NCBI RefSeq assembly: GCF_016612995.1
Contig: NZ_JAEOAH010000001.1
Span: forward strand, 310,001-374,000
Length of the DNA: 64,000 nt
Origin: Viridibacillus soli
GTDB taxonomy: Bacteria > Bacillota > Bacilli > Bacillales_A > Planococcaceae
Direction of reading: 5' to 3'
The position numbers were made by a program, and so were the translations under genes. The number at the start of each line of letters is the position of its first letter. The stretch's first letter is position 1. Positions 18,908-28,530 of the stretch are shown here, in pieces. The notes under the pieces were generated by a model. That model had not been told where the DNA came from, ran no database searches, and saw only the letters and a list, made by a program, of their open reading frames with translations.

Positions 18908-21900
18908 CTATTTTCCACTTAGCTCTGTCGTTAATTTCTTAACAATCATTTGCGGCTTGCCATTACGTTGTTCTACAAATCCTTCCGCTAAGACAACTTT
19001 CTCTTCTTGCAACCATTCTTGAATATGTATATATTCTCTAGGGAAAATGGTTACAGAAAGCAGACCAGATTCATCTTCAAGATCCATAAACGCCATTTGC
19101 TCGCCTTTTTTCGTCCGTATTTGCTTAATTCCAGCAACAATGCCTACTATTTTTACATATTTTCGACCTTGTACTTGTAGTATATCTGCAGCTGCCGGCA
19201 TTTGTAACTGTAATTCCTTTTTCAACTTTAAAATTGGATGCTGCGATATATAAAATCCAAGCACCTCTTTTTCATATTGCAGCAATAATTTCTCAGGCAT
19301 TAAGCTCGCATCCGCATATTTGGGTTTACCAAATAAAAAATCATCATCACTTAATAAGCTCTCTTCATCATTTGGTCGATATAGATTGGCATGCTTTACA
19401 ACCGCTTCAATAGACGCCAAAAGCTGCCCACGATCACGGTCAAACTCATCCAATGCACCCGCCTTAATGAGAGGTTCTAGTGCTTTTCTCGTGAAGTGAA
19501 CGCCAGTCATATCGAGAGCAAAATCAAATAAATCTGGCCAGTTGGCATGACCATTTTTGCGTAAGCTAAGAAGCTTTGTAAGAAATGATTGTGGCACACC
19601 TTTAATAGCAGAAAGCGCAAAACGGATAGCTCCATTTTCTACTCGGAATGAGCGACCGCTATGACTAATCGATGGTGGTAATAAAGCTATACCTTTTTGC
19701 TTCACTTCTTGTAGCATACGCATAAGTCGATCTTGATTCCCTATAGAACTTGTCAAAAGTGCGGCATAAAAATATGCAGGGAAATTAGCTTTTAAATACG
19801 CCATATGATAAGAAATGACACTATATGCCACTGCATGACTTTTTGGGAAACCGTAATTCGCAAAACGCACGATTAAATTATATACGTCCACTGCAACTTG
19901 CTCTGAGAACCCTTTTGCAACAGAATTCCCCACAAAATGTTGTTGTTCTGCATCTAAAATTTCTTTTTTCTTTTTACTCACAGCCCGGCGTAAAATATCC
20001 GCTTCTCCCATCGTAAAACCTGCCATTGCTGAAGCAATTTGCATGATCTGCTCCTGATAAACAATGACACCATATGTTTCACCCAAAATGGATTCAAGTA
20101 CAGCATGTGGCATGATCACGGGTTCTTGGCCATGTTTTCTTCTACTATAAACAGGGATGAAATCCATCGGACCTGGACGATAAAGCGCGTTGACTGCCAC
20201 GATATCTTGGAAAACAGTTGGTCTAATTTCACGTAATGCTTGTCGCATTCCATCAGACTCCAATTGGAAAACGCCAGTCGTATCCCCTTGCTGAAGTATC
20301 TGGAAAGTCTTTGAGTCATGCAATGAAATCTTCTCAAAATCAAGAAACTTATGTGTATCATAATAAATCATCGAGCGAATTCGCTCTAAAATTGTTAAGT
20401 TACGTAAACCGAGGAAATCCATTTTTAACAAGCCAATTGACTCGACTTCTTGCATCGGCCATTGTGTTAAATACAGTCCATCATTGCCTTGCTCAATCGG
20501 TACAATACTTACTAATGGCTCAGGACAAAGAACGACACCCGCTGCATGTGTCGAAGCGTTTCGCGGAAGACCTTCTAAATTTAATGCGACTTCTATCCAT
20601 CTTCCTCGTACATCCGAGGCCGCAATCCATTCACGTAAAGCCGTAGATTGCTCTAAGGCTTCCCTCAATGTAATACCAAGCTTATTTGGAATAAGCGATG
20701 ATATTGTCGACAGTTCTTCACTTGTGAAGCCAAATACACGTGCAACATCCCGCGCTACAGCTTTAGCTGATAATGTGCCAAACGTAATAATTTGTGATGT
20801 ATATGTTTTCCCATACTTTTCGGCAACATACTGAATGACTTCCTGGCGTCGATGATCAGCGAAATCGACATCGATATCTGGCATTGTAATTCGCTCAGGG
20901 TTTAAGAATCGCTCAAATAGTAAACCGTATTGTAACGGGTCCACATCTGTAATACGTAATGTATAGGCAACAAGTGAACTCGCTGACGAACCACGGCCTG
21001 GCCCCGTCAAAATCTGTTTACTCTTGGCGTATTGAATATAATCCGAAACAATTAAAAAATAATCGGCATAGCCCATTTTTTGAATAACGCCTAGCTCATA
21101 GTACAATCTTTCTGAATAAGCAGCATTTGCATTTGGTACGCGCTCTTGTAGCCCTATTAAACAGTTGGCTTCAAGTAAAGAAGCGGCAGTCTCCCCTTTT
21201 GGAGTCGGAAATTTCGGCATGAAAAATTTGTCAAACGCCAATTCGACCTGACAGCTTAGCAACATATTCTCAGCTGTCATTAGCCACTCAGGGTGATCTG
21301 CAAACCATTCCTGCCACTGCGCGGTATTAGGTAAAAATTGCTGACGTTCACGAGCAGTCAATTGATCACTATTATTCATTTTCATCCCTTGCTCAATAGC
21401 TTTTGCTACTTCAAATGAAAAAGCATGCTCTTCATGTATGAAGGTGCTTAGTTGTGTCGCACAAATAGGTAACTTTTGCTCCTGGCAATAATCGATAATA
21501 CTCTGTTCCATATGACATTGCACTCCACCTGGGCGGTCAATCCCTATATACAATCTATCTCCACCAAAAATAGCTTGAAGTGCTTGTACATCTTCAAATG
21601 ACCCTTCCGTTGCCCATTCAGGTGAAGTCATAGGAATCATCAATATACAGCCCTCTTGATAACCTTCAAGCCAGCGTAAAGGTAATAACTCCCCCTCACG
21701 AACGGATGTAGCTGAAGTCATTTTCAATAAATGCTGATAGCCCTGCTGTGTCGCCGCATATAAAATGACTGGACGCACATGCCGCGTGCCAAACTGAACA
21801 TGAACAGTTAGCCCAACAACTGGATGAATATTCGCCTTTTTCAAAGCGCGCCAAAAAGGCAACAAGCCGTACAATTTGGAATTGACGATCGCCGCTGCCT

Positions 21901-22006
21901 TGGCATCTTCTTGCTGTAAGAAAGAAATGAGCTCGTCAATGCGAATCGTACTTTTTAACATATCAGCAGCCGTCACAATTTGTGAATATACATTTTGCAA
22001 CTTCAT
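18908..22006 (-). CDS. dnaE: DNA polymerase III alpha subunit, DnaE type
   Basis: 1032 aa from the ATG at 22006, preceded by AGAAGGGAAGAG. An upstream start at 22036 would overlap nrnA and lacks a site. This is the error-prone, primer-extending lagging-strand replicase of Firmicutes. The N-terminal PHP domain is degenerate: the usual HxHxxYS metal motif is not visible. The polymerase site contains the metal ligands in MPDIDVDFADHRR near residue 390-400. The palm and fingers (GRGSSASSLVAYTLRI) and the C-terminal OB fold (VKIVGIVAGIKQIRTKKG) are present. Slightly shorter than B. subtilis DnaE. Downstream of nrnA by 16 bp. Confidence 0.94.
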   Translation of the reverse strand: MKLQNVYSQIVTAADMLKSTIRIDELISFLQQEDAKAAAIVNSKLYGLLPFWRALKKANIHPVVGLTVHVQFGTRHVRPVILYAATQQGYQHLLKMTSATSVREGELLPLRWLEGYQEGCILMIPMTSPEWATEGSFEDVQALQAIFGGDRLYIGIDRPGGVQCHMEQSIIDYCQEQKLPICATQLSTFIHEEHAFSFEVAKAIEQGMKMNNSDQLTARERQQFLPNTAQWQEWFADHPEWLMTAENMLLSCQVELAFDKFFMPKFPTPKGETAASLLEANCLIGLQERVPNANAAYSERLYYELGVIQKMGYADYFLIVSDYIQYAKSKQILTGPGRGSSASSLVAYTLRITDVDPLQYGLLFERFLNPERITMPDIDVDFADHRRQEVIQYVAEKYGKTYTSQIITFGTLSAKAVARDVARVFGFTSEELSTISSLIPNKLGITLREALEQSTALREWIAASDVRGRWIEVALNLEGLPRNASTHAAGVVLCPEPLVSIVPIEQGNDGLYLTQWPMQEVESIGLLKMDFLGLRNLTILERIRSMIYYDTHKFLDFEKISLHDSKTFQILQQGDTTGVFQLESDGMRQALREIRPTVFQDIVAVNALYRPGPMDFIPVYSRRKHGQEPVIMPHAVLESILGETYGVIVYQEQIMQIASAMAGFTMGEADILRRAVSKKKKEILDAEQQHFVGNSVAKGFSEQVAVDVYNLIVRFANYGFPKSHAVAYSVISYHMAYLKANFPAYFYAALLTSSIGNQDRLMRMLQEVKQKGIALLPPSISHSGRSFRVENGAIRFALSAIKGVPQSFLTKLLSLRKNGHANWPDLFDFALDMTGVHFTRKALEPLIKAGALDEFDRDRGQLLASIEAVVKHANLYRPNDEESLLSDDDFLFGKPKYADASLMPEKLLLQYEKEVLGFYISQHPILKLKKELQLQMPAAADILQVQGRKYVKIVGIVAGIKQIRTKKGEQMAFMDLEDESGLLSVTIFPREYIHIQEWLQEEKVVLAEGFVEQRNGKPQMIVKKLTTELSGK

Positions 22007-22022
22007 CTCTTCCCTTCTATTT

Positions 22023-22964
22023 TTAGTATTGTGCACAAAGTTCTTTTAATTTCGCGATAACTACTTTAGATTCTTCCCAATTATAAATAGTTGCGCCAGA
22101 TGCCATTGGATGGCCGCCACCATTGTATTGTTTTGCTAATGTATTAATAATCGGACCTTTTGAACGTAAACGTACACGGATTTGATCTGCCTCTTCAACA
22201 AAGATCACCCAAGCCTTAATACCTTTAACATTGCCTAATGAGCCGACTAATAAAGAAGTGTCCGAAGCTGTAACGCCAAATTGCTCCAACACATCAATTG
22301 GCAATTTAATATAAGCTGCACCATTGTCATCCATCACAAAATTTTGGAATATATAGCCTTGCATATGCAGCAATTCACGACTTAACTCGTACATGCCATC
22401 AAATAATTCTGTGCGATTGAAATTATATTTAATTAATTCGCCAACAGTGTTGAATGTCGTTTCTGTCGTACTTGGATAGATGAAGCGCCCCGTATCTCCT
22501 ACGATTCCGGCAAATAAGAAACGCGCTGCCTTTTCATCCATTTTCCAGTCTGCTACTTCTTTACCTTCAGTAAATAAATCATAAATCATTTCACTACATG
22601 AGCTTGCACTTGTATTAACCCACAGTAAATCTCCATATGCATCATCATTTGGATGATGATCAATCTTAATCAAAAACTCCCCTGTATTGTAGCGCTGATC
22701 GTCTACGCGTTCTGTATTTGCAGTGTCTGTTACGATGACAAGTGCATTTTCAAACATGTCATCAGCAACGATTTCTGGCTTGCCTAGAAATGCAAGAGAT
22801 TCCTCATGTTCACCTGTTGTATATACTGTTTTTTCCGGATATGTCGCTTGTAAAATAGCTTGTAAGCCCATTTGAGAACCGTAAGCATCAGGATCTGGTC
22901 TAACGTGACGATGAATAATAATCGTGTCATATTTTTTAATTGTGTCAACAATTTCTCGTTTCAT
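22023..22964 (-). CDS. nrnA: Bifunctional oligoribonuclease / pAp phosphatase NrnA
   Basis: 313 aa, DHH-DHHA1 phosphoesterase. The N-terminal domain has metal motifs IIHRHVRPDPDAYGSQ, VTDTANTERVDD and the name-giving IDHHPNDDAYGD. The C-terminal DHHA1 domain ends with GGGHPMASGA, the substrate-binding glycine loop. It degrades short RNA and removes 3' phosphate from pAp. It precedes dnaE in the same transcription unit, as ytqI does in B. subtilis. The ATG at 22964 follows AAGGAGAAC. Confidence 0.93.
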   Translation of the reverse strand: MKREIVDTIKKYDTIIIHRHVRPDPDAYGSQMGLQAILQATYPEKTVYTTGEHEESLAFLGKPEIVADDMFENALVIVTDTANTERVDDQRYNTGEFLIKIDHHPNDDAYGDLLWVNTSASSCSEMIYDLFTEGKEVADWKMDEKAARFLFAGIVGDTGRFIYPSTTETTFNTVGELIKYNFNRTELFDGMYELSRELLHMQGYIFQNFVMDDNGAAYIKLPIDVLEQFGVTASDTSLLVGSLGNVKGIKAWVIFVEEADQIRVRLRSKGPIINTLAKQYNGGGHPMASGATIYNWEESKVVIAKLKELCAQY

Positions 22965-23063
22965 ATTCGTTCTCCTTTTTACAATAGTGAACTCTTAATC
23001 GCCGTCTTCACAGAGGCTAGCATTTTGTTGATTACTGCAGTTTCACAGGATAACGTAAATTGC

Positions 23064-23092
23064 GACTACATTCGTCTTTAACGAATGTAGTC
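23064..23092. other. Perfect 12-bp inverted repeat between divergent genes
   Basis: GACTACATTCGT (23064-23075) and ACGAATGTAGTC (23081-23092) pair perfectly around a 5-nt loop. On the plus strand it is followed by a T-rich tract, like a terminator, but no gene on that strand ends here. It could be an operator shared by nrnA and ytpI or the end of a short unannotated transcript. The rest of 22965-23163 has no other feature I can support. Confidence 0.5.
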
Positions 23093-23163
23093 AGCTTTTC
23101 TTCTCGCTTTTTCCTGTATTTATCGTTAAACTATAATCAGCTTTGCTTTATAGGAGGAACACC

Positions 23164-23481
23164 ATGTCTAATATTTTGAATGTTATTCTAGCAATATTAA
23201 TTGCTATTACAGTTGTTTTCTATTTTTACCTAAAAACAAAACAATTCCGTTCTACATTACCTATTCGCAAAAATTGGTATGCGAGTCGTTCGGGTGTTGC
23301 TTTAGGTGGTTTACTAATTTTTTTCGGCATCAACCAAATCATTATGTACCACACCATTTTAACGTATGTTATAAGTACAGTTTTAATTCTATTCGGCTTA
23401 TTTACTGCAGTAAATTATAATAAAAGAGTTCGCCACTATGGGCAATTTGTTGAAGAAGAATATAATTTGAATAAAAAGTGA
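23164..23481 (+). CDS. ytpI: YtpI-like small membrane protein
   Basis: 105 aa from the ATG at 23164, preceded by AGGAGGAAC. Three hydrophobic segments are visible (about residues 4-22, 46-63 and 65-82), separated by a basic loop containing YFYLKTKQFRS and IRKNWYASRSG. It ends in an acidic tail. It matches ytpI in position (between ytqI and ytoI) and type. Function is unknown. Its stop codon lies within the stem of a bidirectional terminator shared with ytoI. Confidence 0.8.
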   Translation: MSNILNVILAILIAITVVFYFYLKTKQFRSTLPIRKNWYASRSGVALGGLLIFFGINQIIMYHTILTYVISTVLILFGLFTAVNYNKRVRHYGQFVEEEYNLNKK

Positions 23482-23506
23482 TGCACAGTTTTGTGCATCA
23501 CTTTTT
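23473..23506. terminator. Bidirectional terminator between ytpI and ytoI
   Basis: AAAAAGTGATGCACA (23473-23487) and TGTGCATCACTTTTT (23492-23506) form a perfect 15-bp stem with T runs on both strands. The ytpI TGA is inside the first arm. Confidence 0.9.
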
Positions 23507-23521
23507 GTCGATTTCAATACG

Positions 23522-24832
23522 TTAGCGCTCTAATAATTGGAATGTCATCATCGCTTTACCAACTAAATTGGATTCACTATATACTTCGAAATCCATTTTC
23601 ACGAATTTACGGCTCATATCCAAAATACGTGGTTTCACGATTAAAGATGTCTCCATTTGCACCGGTTTCATATGATAGATTGTCATATTTTCGACGACGC
23701 TTTCGCCGCGCTTGAATTTTTTTAGCGCACTAGCTCCCGCTTCTACTAACAATGTAGTAAATGCACCATATGAAATGGCACCAAATTGGTTCGTCATTTG
23801 AGGTGTTACTGTAAACTCTACAGTGATTTCCTCTTCGTCACGCGCCATCTTGATTTCATTTTTCACAAGATCATCAATTGTTTCACCATGCTGCGGCTGT
23901 CTTTGCGCCATTTGCAGCGCCTTCAGCACATCCTGACGGCTAATCACACCCTGTAATAATCCGTGATCATCCACGACTGGTAATAGATCAATACCTTCCC
24001 AAATCATACGGTGTCCTGCTGTTGCAACACTTGTTTTCATCGAAACAGTGATAGGATTACGTGTCATTAACCGATCGATTGGATCCACGTCTTGTTTGCC
24101 AATCACATCACGAGAAGTCACGATCCCAACAATCTTATGATGCTTATCCACTACCGGAAACCCACCATGGGTCGTTGAAGCATTTAACAAATGGTACTCA
24201 CTTACAGTATCTGTCGATTTTAGGAAAGATGTGTCTTTCATTGTAACGAAAATATCTTCGATTAATAAGATTTCTTTCTTAATCAATTGGTCATAAATCG
24301 CACGGTTAATCATCGTTGCTACTGTAAATGTATCATAGCTTGTCGAAATAATCGGTAGTTCTAACTGATCAGCTAACCTTTTTGTTTCATCAGTTGCATC
24401 AAAGCCACCTGTTATTAAAACCGCTGCTCCTTCTTTTAATGCATTTTCATGCGTACGTGAACGGTTTCCAACGATTAGTAGACTACCAGCATCGGTATAA
24501 CGCATCATATCTTCGAGTTTCATAGCACCAATGACAAATTTCGTAAGCGTTTTATGCAATCCGCCCCTACCACCTAGTACTTGTCCATCAACAATATTAA
24601 CGATTTCCGCAAACGTTAGTCTTTCAATATTCTCTTTTTTCTTCTTCTCAATTCGAATCGTTCCGACACGCTCAATCGTGCTCACGAGTCTTCTAGTTTC
24701 TGCTTCTTTAATCGCTCGATAAGCTGTTCCTTCACTCACGGACATTTCTTTTGCAATCTGTCGCACAGAAATTTTATCCCCTACAGGAAGTGATTCTATA
24801 TATTGAAGAATTTTTTCATGTTTCGTAGCCAT
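23522..24832 (-). CDS. ytoI: YtoI-like regulator: HTH, DRTGG, CBS pair and hotdog domains
   Basis: 436 aa. In order: a helix-turn-helix near residues 20-55 (ISVRQIAKEMSVSEGTAYRA), a DRTGG-type domain (about 70-190), two CBS motifs (about 195-315; TTHGGFPVVDKHHKIVGIVT and LLPVVDDHGLLQGVISRQDV), and a C-terminal hotdog thioesterase-like domain (about 335-430). CBS domains usually bind adenine nucleotides; the hotdog part suggests an acyl-CoA ligand. The architecture is that of B. subtilis YtoI, whose function is not established. Transcribed alone, ending at the shared terminator. Confidence 0.85.
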   Translation of the reverse strand: MATKHEKILQYIESLPVGDKISVRQIAKEMSVSEGTAYRAIKEAETRRLVSTIERVGTIRIEKKKKENIERLTFAEIVNIVDGQVLGGRGGLHKTLTKFVIGAMKLEDMMRYTDAGSLLIVGNRSRTHENALKEGAAVLITGGFDATDETKRLADQLELPIISTSYDTFTVATMINRAIYDQLIKKEILLIEDIFVTMKDTSFLKSTDTVSEYHLLNASTTHGGFPVVDKHHKIVGIVTSRDVIGKQDVDPIDRLMTRNPITVSMKTSVATAGHRMIWEGIDLLPVVDDHGLLQGVISRQDVLKALQMAQRQPQHGETIDDLVKNEIKMARDEEEITVEFTVTPQMTNQFGAISYGAFTTLLVEAGASALKKFKRGESVVENMTIYHMKPVQMETSLIVKPRILDMSRKFVKMDFEVYSESNLVGKAMMTFQLLER

Positions 24833-24936
24833 AAAATCACCTATTTTCCAACATCATTGTGGCTTAAGTGTACCACATTCCGGTCATTTTCATTAGCCGA
24901 ATAGAGTAGAAAGACATATTCTTTCTGTTTTTTTGT

Positions 24937-25617
24937 TCAAACCTCTAATTCGTCACCCGGATTCATCACTATTACTTCTGTAGTCGACACTATTTCGGCG
25001 AAATTATGCGGATCCTGAACGATTAGTGGGAATGTATTGTAATGTACTGGCACTACCATTTTCGGTTTCAAAAAAGCCGCCGCACAAGCTGCATCCTCTG
25101 GTCCCATCGTAAAGTTGTCCCCAATTGGTAAAAATGCCACATCAATCGGATGCCGCTCCCCAATTAGTTTCATATCACTAAATAACGCCGTATCTCCTGC
25201 ATGAAAGATCGTCTTGCCTTCTGCGAAAAATAAAATACCCGAAGGCATACCTGTATATATAATTTCATTGTCCTCAGTCGTATAGGAAGACCCGTGAAAT
25301 GCTTGCGTTAACTTCACTTTACCAAAATCAAACACGTACGAGCCACCTATATGCATCGGGTGTGTTTTAACACCTTGCCAAGATAAATAGTTTGCAAGCT
25401 CATATGGCGCCACAACTAAAGCATCTGCCGCTATTGCAATCTCGACCGTATCTCCAACATGATCATTATGTCCATGTGTTAACAAAATAACATCTGGCTT
25501 TTGGTCCTCCACTTTTAAATCTGTTAATTGATTTCCTTTAATAAAAGGATCGATTAAAATCGTATATCCATTCACTTGAATCTTCACAATTGAATGCCCA
25601 TGATATGAAATTTTCAT
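24937..25617 (-). CDS. ytkL: Metal-dependent hydrolase, UPF0173 (YtkL) family
   Basis: 226 aa, metallo-beta-lactamase fold. The metal-binding motif is [11 protein letters not shown] near residues 46-56, with further ligands in IFHAGDTAL and VPVHYNTFP. The N-terminus MKISYHGHS and the length are typical of the UPF0173 group. Substrate unknown. ATG at 25617 is preceded by a GGGGGAAG site. It faces away from the GC-rich repeat copy 2. Confidence 0.85.
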   Translation of the reverse strand: MKISYHGHSIVKIQVNGYTILIDPFIKGNQLTDLKVEDQKPDVILLTHGHNDHVGDTVEIAIAADALVVAPYELANYLSWQGVKTHPMHIGGSYVFDFGKVKLTQAFHGSSYTTEDNEIIYTGMPSGILFFAEGKTIFHAGDTALFSDMKLIGERHPIDVAFLPIGDNFTMGPEDAACAAAFLKPKMVVPVHYNTFPLIVQDPHNFAEIVSTTEVIVMNPGDELEV

Positions 25618-25698
25618 AACTACTTCCCCCTAATACTTCGGCTTACTAAAATTATTCGTTACCAATACGTTTATTCCTTCTTTTTTGGTATTATTGAA

Positions 25699-25890
25699 AT
25701 GAAATGCTGAAGCGGCCCGTTCAGACTCGACAAGCACCGGATAAAGGAACACAGTCTAAGAACGCCACATCCTGTGGCAACGACTGCGTGACCCGCATCG
25801 TGCGGGCCTGAAACAAAAGCATCTCTTCAGCTTTTGTCCGAGAAAGTGGAGGTGACCTCGAGAGTCTGGCCGCTGAAGCTGGACAATAAA
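25699..25890 (+). repeat. GC-rich structured repeat element, copy 2 (upstream of the M24 peptidase)
   Basis: Positions 25699-25817 share the element described at 13300-13417, with an unbroken core of about 75 bp identical to copy 1. Here it is written on the plus strand. Compared with copy 1 the outer stem CGCAGTC has one change (CACAGTC), while the two inner hairpins are unchanged. On the minus strand, the stretch 25945-25870 just beyond (CAGGGCCCCG, GGGTCACGTAACCGTTGC, CTTCAGCGGCC) looks like a second, degenerate copy arranged in tandem. The region is markedly more GC-rich than its surroundings. A 68-aa reading frame across it is probably incidental. Confidence 0.8.
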
Positions 25891-25973
25891 TGCGGTGGCG
25901 CCCTGTCGCAACGGTTACGTGACCCACATTTTCGGGGCCCTGGCCTATTAAAACAATTCAAGGGGGATTAATA

Positions 25974-27062
25974 ATGAGTAAAGTACAAACTATCTCAAAC
26001 TATTTAAAAATGCAAAATCTTGATGCTGCATTTGTGACAACACCTGATAATGTGTTTTATGTTTCTGGATTTAAAAGTGATCCACACGAAAGACTTCTTG
26101 GTGTAATGATTTTCCAAGATGCTAAACCATTTTTAATTTGCCCTAAAATGGAAGTACCCGATGCCAAAGCAGCAGGCTGGTCACATGAAGTAGTTGGTCA
26201 TGAAGATACTGATAATGCATGGTCATTATTCCATCAAGCTGCAGAAGCACGTGGACTTTCATTACAAAATATTGCAATCGAAAAATCACATTTAACCGTT
26301 GAACGTTTAGAAGCATTAAACAGCTTCTTCCCAGCTACAAAATTTGTTGGCTTAGATAACCAAATAAATAATATGCGTTTAGTGAAATCAGAAGAAGAAC
26401 TTGAAAATTTACGCCAAGCAGCTGCTCTAGCAGATTATGCTATTGAAGTAGGTTGTAGTGAAATTGCTGAAGGCAAAACGGAGCTTGAAATTTTATCTGC
26501 CATTGAACTAGCAATGAAGAAAAAGGGCGTTTACATGTCATTCGACACGATAGTTTTAAGTGGTAAGAAAACAGCTTCTCCACATGGTAATCCTGGTGAA
26601 CGTAAAATTGAAAAAGGCGATTTCATCTTATTTGACCTTGGCGTTGTATATAACGGCTATTGCTCAGATATTACACGTACTGTTTCTTTTGGTGAACCTA
26701 CTTCCGCTCAAAAAGAAATTTACGAAGCTGTCTGCAATGCCAATGAATCTGCTATTGCTGCAGTAAAACCAGGTGTACGCGCGATGGACTTAGACAAAAT
26801 TTCCCGCGATGTCATTACAGATGCAGGTTACGGTGAATATTTCACACACCGTCTAGGACATGGCCTAGGCATCTCTGTTCACGAATATCCATCTGTTCAC
26901 GGTGCCAATGAAATGCCACTTCAAGAGGGTATGGTCTTTACAATCGAACCTGGCATTTACAAATCTGATGTGACAGGCGTTCGTATTGAGGACGACGTAT
27001 ATGTTACAAAAGATGGCGTAGAGGTCTTAACTAAATATCCTAAAGAGTTAATTATTCTTTAA
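25974..27062 (+). CDS. Xaa-Pro dipeptidase/aminopeptidase, M24 family
   Basis: 362 aa. The N-terminal creatinase-like domain (1-130) is followed by a pita-bread catalytic domain with the five metal ligands: Asp in FDLGVVYNGYCSDITR (two), His in HRLGHGLGISVHE, Glu in FTIEPGIY and Glu in VRIEDDVYV. It cleaves peptides with Pro in second position, in the cytosol. Start ATG at 25974 with AAGGGGG 7 nt before. Not placed here in B. subtilis by this name; B. subtilis has several paralogues (YkvY, YqhT), so I give no symbol. The GC-rich repeat lies just upstream and may be in its leader. Confidence 0.9.
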   Translation: MSKVQTISNYLKMQNLDAAFVTTPDNVFYVSGFKSDPHERLLGVMIFQDAKPFLICPKMEVPDAKAAGWSHEVVGHEDTDNAWSLFHQAAEARGLSLQNIAIEKSHLTVERLEALNSFFPATKFVGLDNQINNMRLVKSEEELENLRQAAALADYAIEVGCSEIAEGKTELEILSAIELAMKKKGVYMSFDTIVLSGKKTASPHGNPGERKIEKGDFILFDLGVVYNGYCSDITRTVSFGEPTSAQKEIYEAVCNANESAIAAVKPGVRAMDLDKISRDVITDAGYGEYFTHRLGHGLGISVHEYPSVHGANEMPLQEGMVFTIEPGIYKSDVTGVRIEDDVYVTKDGVEVLTKYPKELIIL

Positions 27063-27069
27063 GACATAA

Positions 27070-27102
27070 AAAAGCCACTTAGTAAATTCGCTAAGTGGCT
27101 TT
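27070..27102. terminator. Bidirectional terminator between the M24 peptidase gene and ald
   Basis: AAAGCCACTTAG (27071-27082) and CTAAGTGGCTTT (27091-27102) pair perfectly with an 8-nt loop. The T run is strongest on the minus strand, serving ald. Confidence 0.85.
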
Positions 27103-27110
27103 CTGTTTAA

Positions 27111-28226
27111 TTATTTTAACAATGCATCTGCATCTACATAAGTGTGATTTAATGCCTCTGCAACAGCTGCAAAAGTAACATGACCATCTAATGTATTCAA
27201 TCCCTTTTTCAACGCTTCATTGTCTACGCAAGCTTGTTTATAGCCTTTATTAGCAATTTGCAAAGCGTAAGGAACTGTATTATTTGTAAGCGCCATTGTT
27301 GAAGTACGTGGTACAGCTCCTGGCATGTTTGCTACAGCATAGTGAACTACTCCGTGTTTAACATACGTAGGTTCATCATGTGTTGTAATACGATCAGAAG
27401 TTTCAAAAATACCACCTTGGTCAATTGCAATATCTACGACAACAGAACCTGGTGACATTGATTTAATCATTTCCTCTGTTACAAGTTTAGGCGCTTTTGC
27501 ACCAGGAATTAAAACGGCACCAATTACTAAATCTGAATTTTTCACGGATTCAGCAATGTTGAATGGGTTTGAAACTAGTGTTTGCACATCGCGACCAAAT
27601 TGGTCATCTAATACGCGTAATCGTTCTGGGCTTAAGTCGATAATCGTTACTTCAGCACCCATACCAATAGCAATTTGCGCTGCGTTTGCACCAGCCATTC
27701 CCCCACCGATAACAGTGACTTTACCACGTGGTACACCTGGTACACCACCTAGCAGAATCCCTTTACCGCCTTCCATCTTCCCAAGATATTGCGCACCAAT
27801 TTGAGTTGCCATACGACCAGCAACTTCACTCATTGGTGTTAGTAATGGCAAGGATCTGTTTGGAAGCTGTACTGTTTCATACGCGATTCCTACAACTTTT
27901 TTATCTAGCAATGCTTGTGTTAGTTCTGGCTCTGGTGCTAAATGTAAATATGTAAATAGAATAAGTCCTTCATGGAAATAACCATATTCAGACTCAATCG
28001 GTTCCTTTACTTTCATTACCATTTCTTGAGACCAAGCTTCTTCAGCTGTCGCAACAATATGAGCCCCCGCAGCTGTATAATCTTCATCCGTAAAACCAGA
28101 TCCTAGACCGGCTCCCGTTTCGATGAATACTACATGTCCGAAAACCGTTAAGTTTACAACTCCAGCAGGCGTCATAGCAACGCGATTTTCATTGTTCTTT
28201 ATCTCTTTTGGAATACCAATCTTCAT
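27111..28226 (-). CDS. ald: Alanine dehydrogenase
   Basis: 371 aa. It interconverts L-alanine and pyruvate with NAD and is important for alanine use during sporulation and growth. The substrate residues Lys74 (MKVKEP) and His95 ([10 protein letters not shown]) are present, and the NAD site is [19 protein letters not shown] near residues 170-188. Its start follows AGGAGGATG. The long leader (28227-28300) carries a tandem repeat that is a good candidate for a regulator site. The neighbouring divergent gene is a universal stress protein, a pairing also seen in staphylococci. Confidence 0.95.
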   Translation of the reverse strand: MKIGIPKEIKNNENRVAMTPAGVVNLTVFGHVVFIETGAGLGSGFTDEDYTAAGAHIVATAEEAWSQEMVMKVKEPIESEYGYFHEGLILFTYLHLAPEPELTQALLDKKVVGIAYETVQLPNRSLPLLTPMSEVAGRMATQIGAQYLGKMEGGKGILLGGVPGVPRGKVTVIGGGMAGANAAQIAIGMGAEVTIIDLSPERLRVLDDQFGRDVQTLVSNPFNIAESVKNSDLVIGAVLIPGAKAPKLVTEEMIKSMSPGSVVVDIAIDQGGIFETSDRITTHDEPTYVKHGVVHYAVANMPGAVPRTSTMALTNNTVPYALQIANKGYKQACVDNEALKKGLNTLDGHVTFAAVAEALNHTYVDADALLK

Positions 28227-28242
28227 AATCCATCCTCCTAAT

Positions 28243-28299
28243 TGTGAAAAAGATATTAACTCTTGTTATGTGAAAAAAACTCACAATTAACTCTAGTTA
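28243..28299 (-). promoter_or_regulatory. Tandem repeat in the ald leader (candidate regulator site)
   Basis: Two adjoining units on the plus strand, 28243-28268 and 28269-28299, each begin TGTGAAAAA and end TTAACTCTWGTTA. The second unit also holds an inverted repeat TGTGA-N7-TCACA. Ald genes are induced by alanine through regulators such as AdeR in B. subtilis; which protein binds here is unknown. Confidence 0.5.
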
Positions 28300-28494
28300 A
28301 AAACAAGTTCATTTTATCAGATTTCTATACTTATTTGTGTATAAATTTAGAAAATTGTATTATTTTTATTATTCTGCAAATATAAGTCTTATAGAAACCC
28401 AAGAAAAATGGATATTTTAACCCCTTTTCATATCTTTGTTCACACTTTTATTGGAAATCTTTCGTAAATCCACTGTTTTTCCGTTCCAATAGAA

Positions 28495-28503
28495 TGATAT
28501 AAT
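28495..28503 (+). promoter_or_regulatory. Extended -10 promoter of the universal stress protein gene
   Basis: TGA-TATAAT is an extended -10 about 28 bp before the start codon. The expected -35 region holds only GTTTTT. The sequence 28300-28490 between the divergent genes is AT-rich and shows nothing else I can assign. Confidence 0.55.
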
Positions 28504-28530
28504 GGTAATTATTAAAAGGAGGAATTACAT

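Noticed and set aside
25721-25927. 68-aa reading frame across the GC-rich repeat copy 2
   Set aside because: Same reason: the shared part lies in the conserved hairpin core and the N-terminal part is unrelated to that of copy 1.
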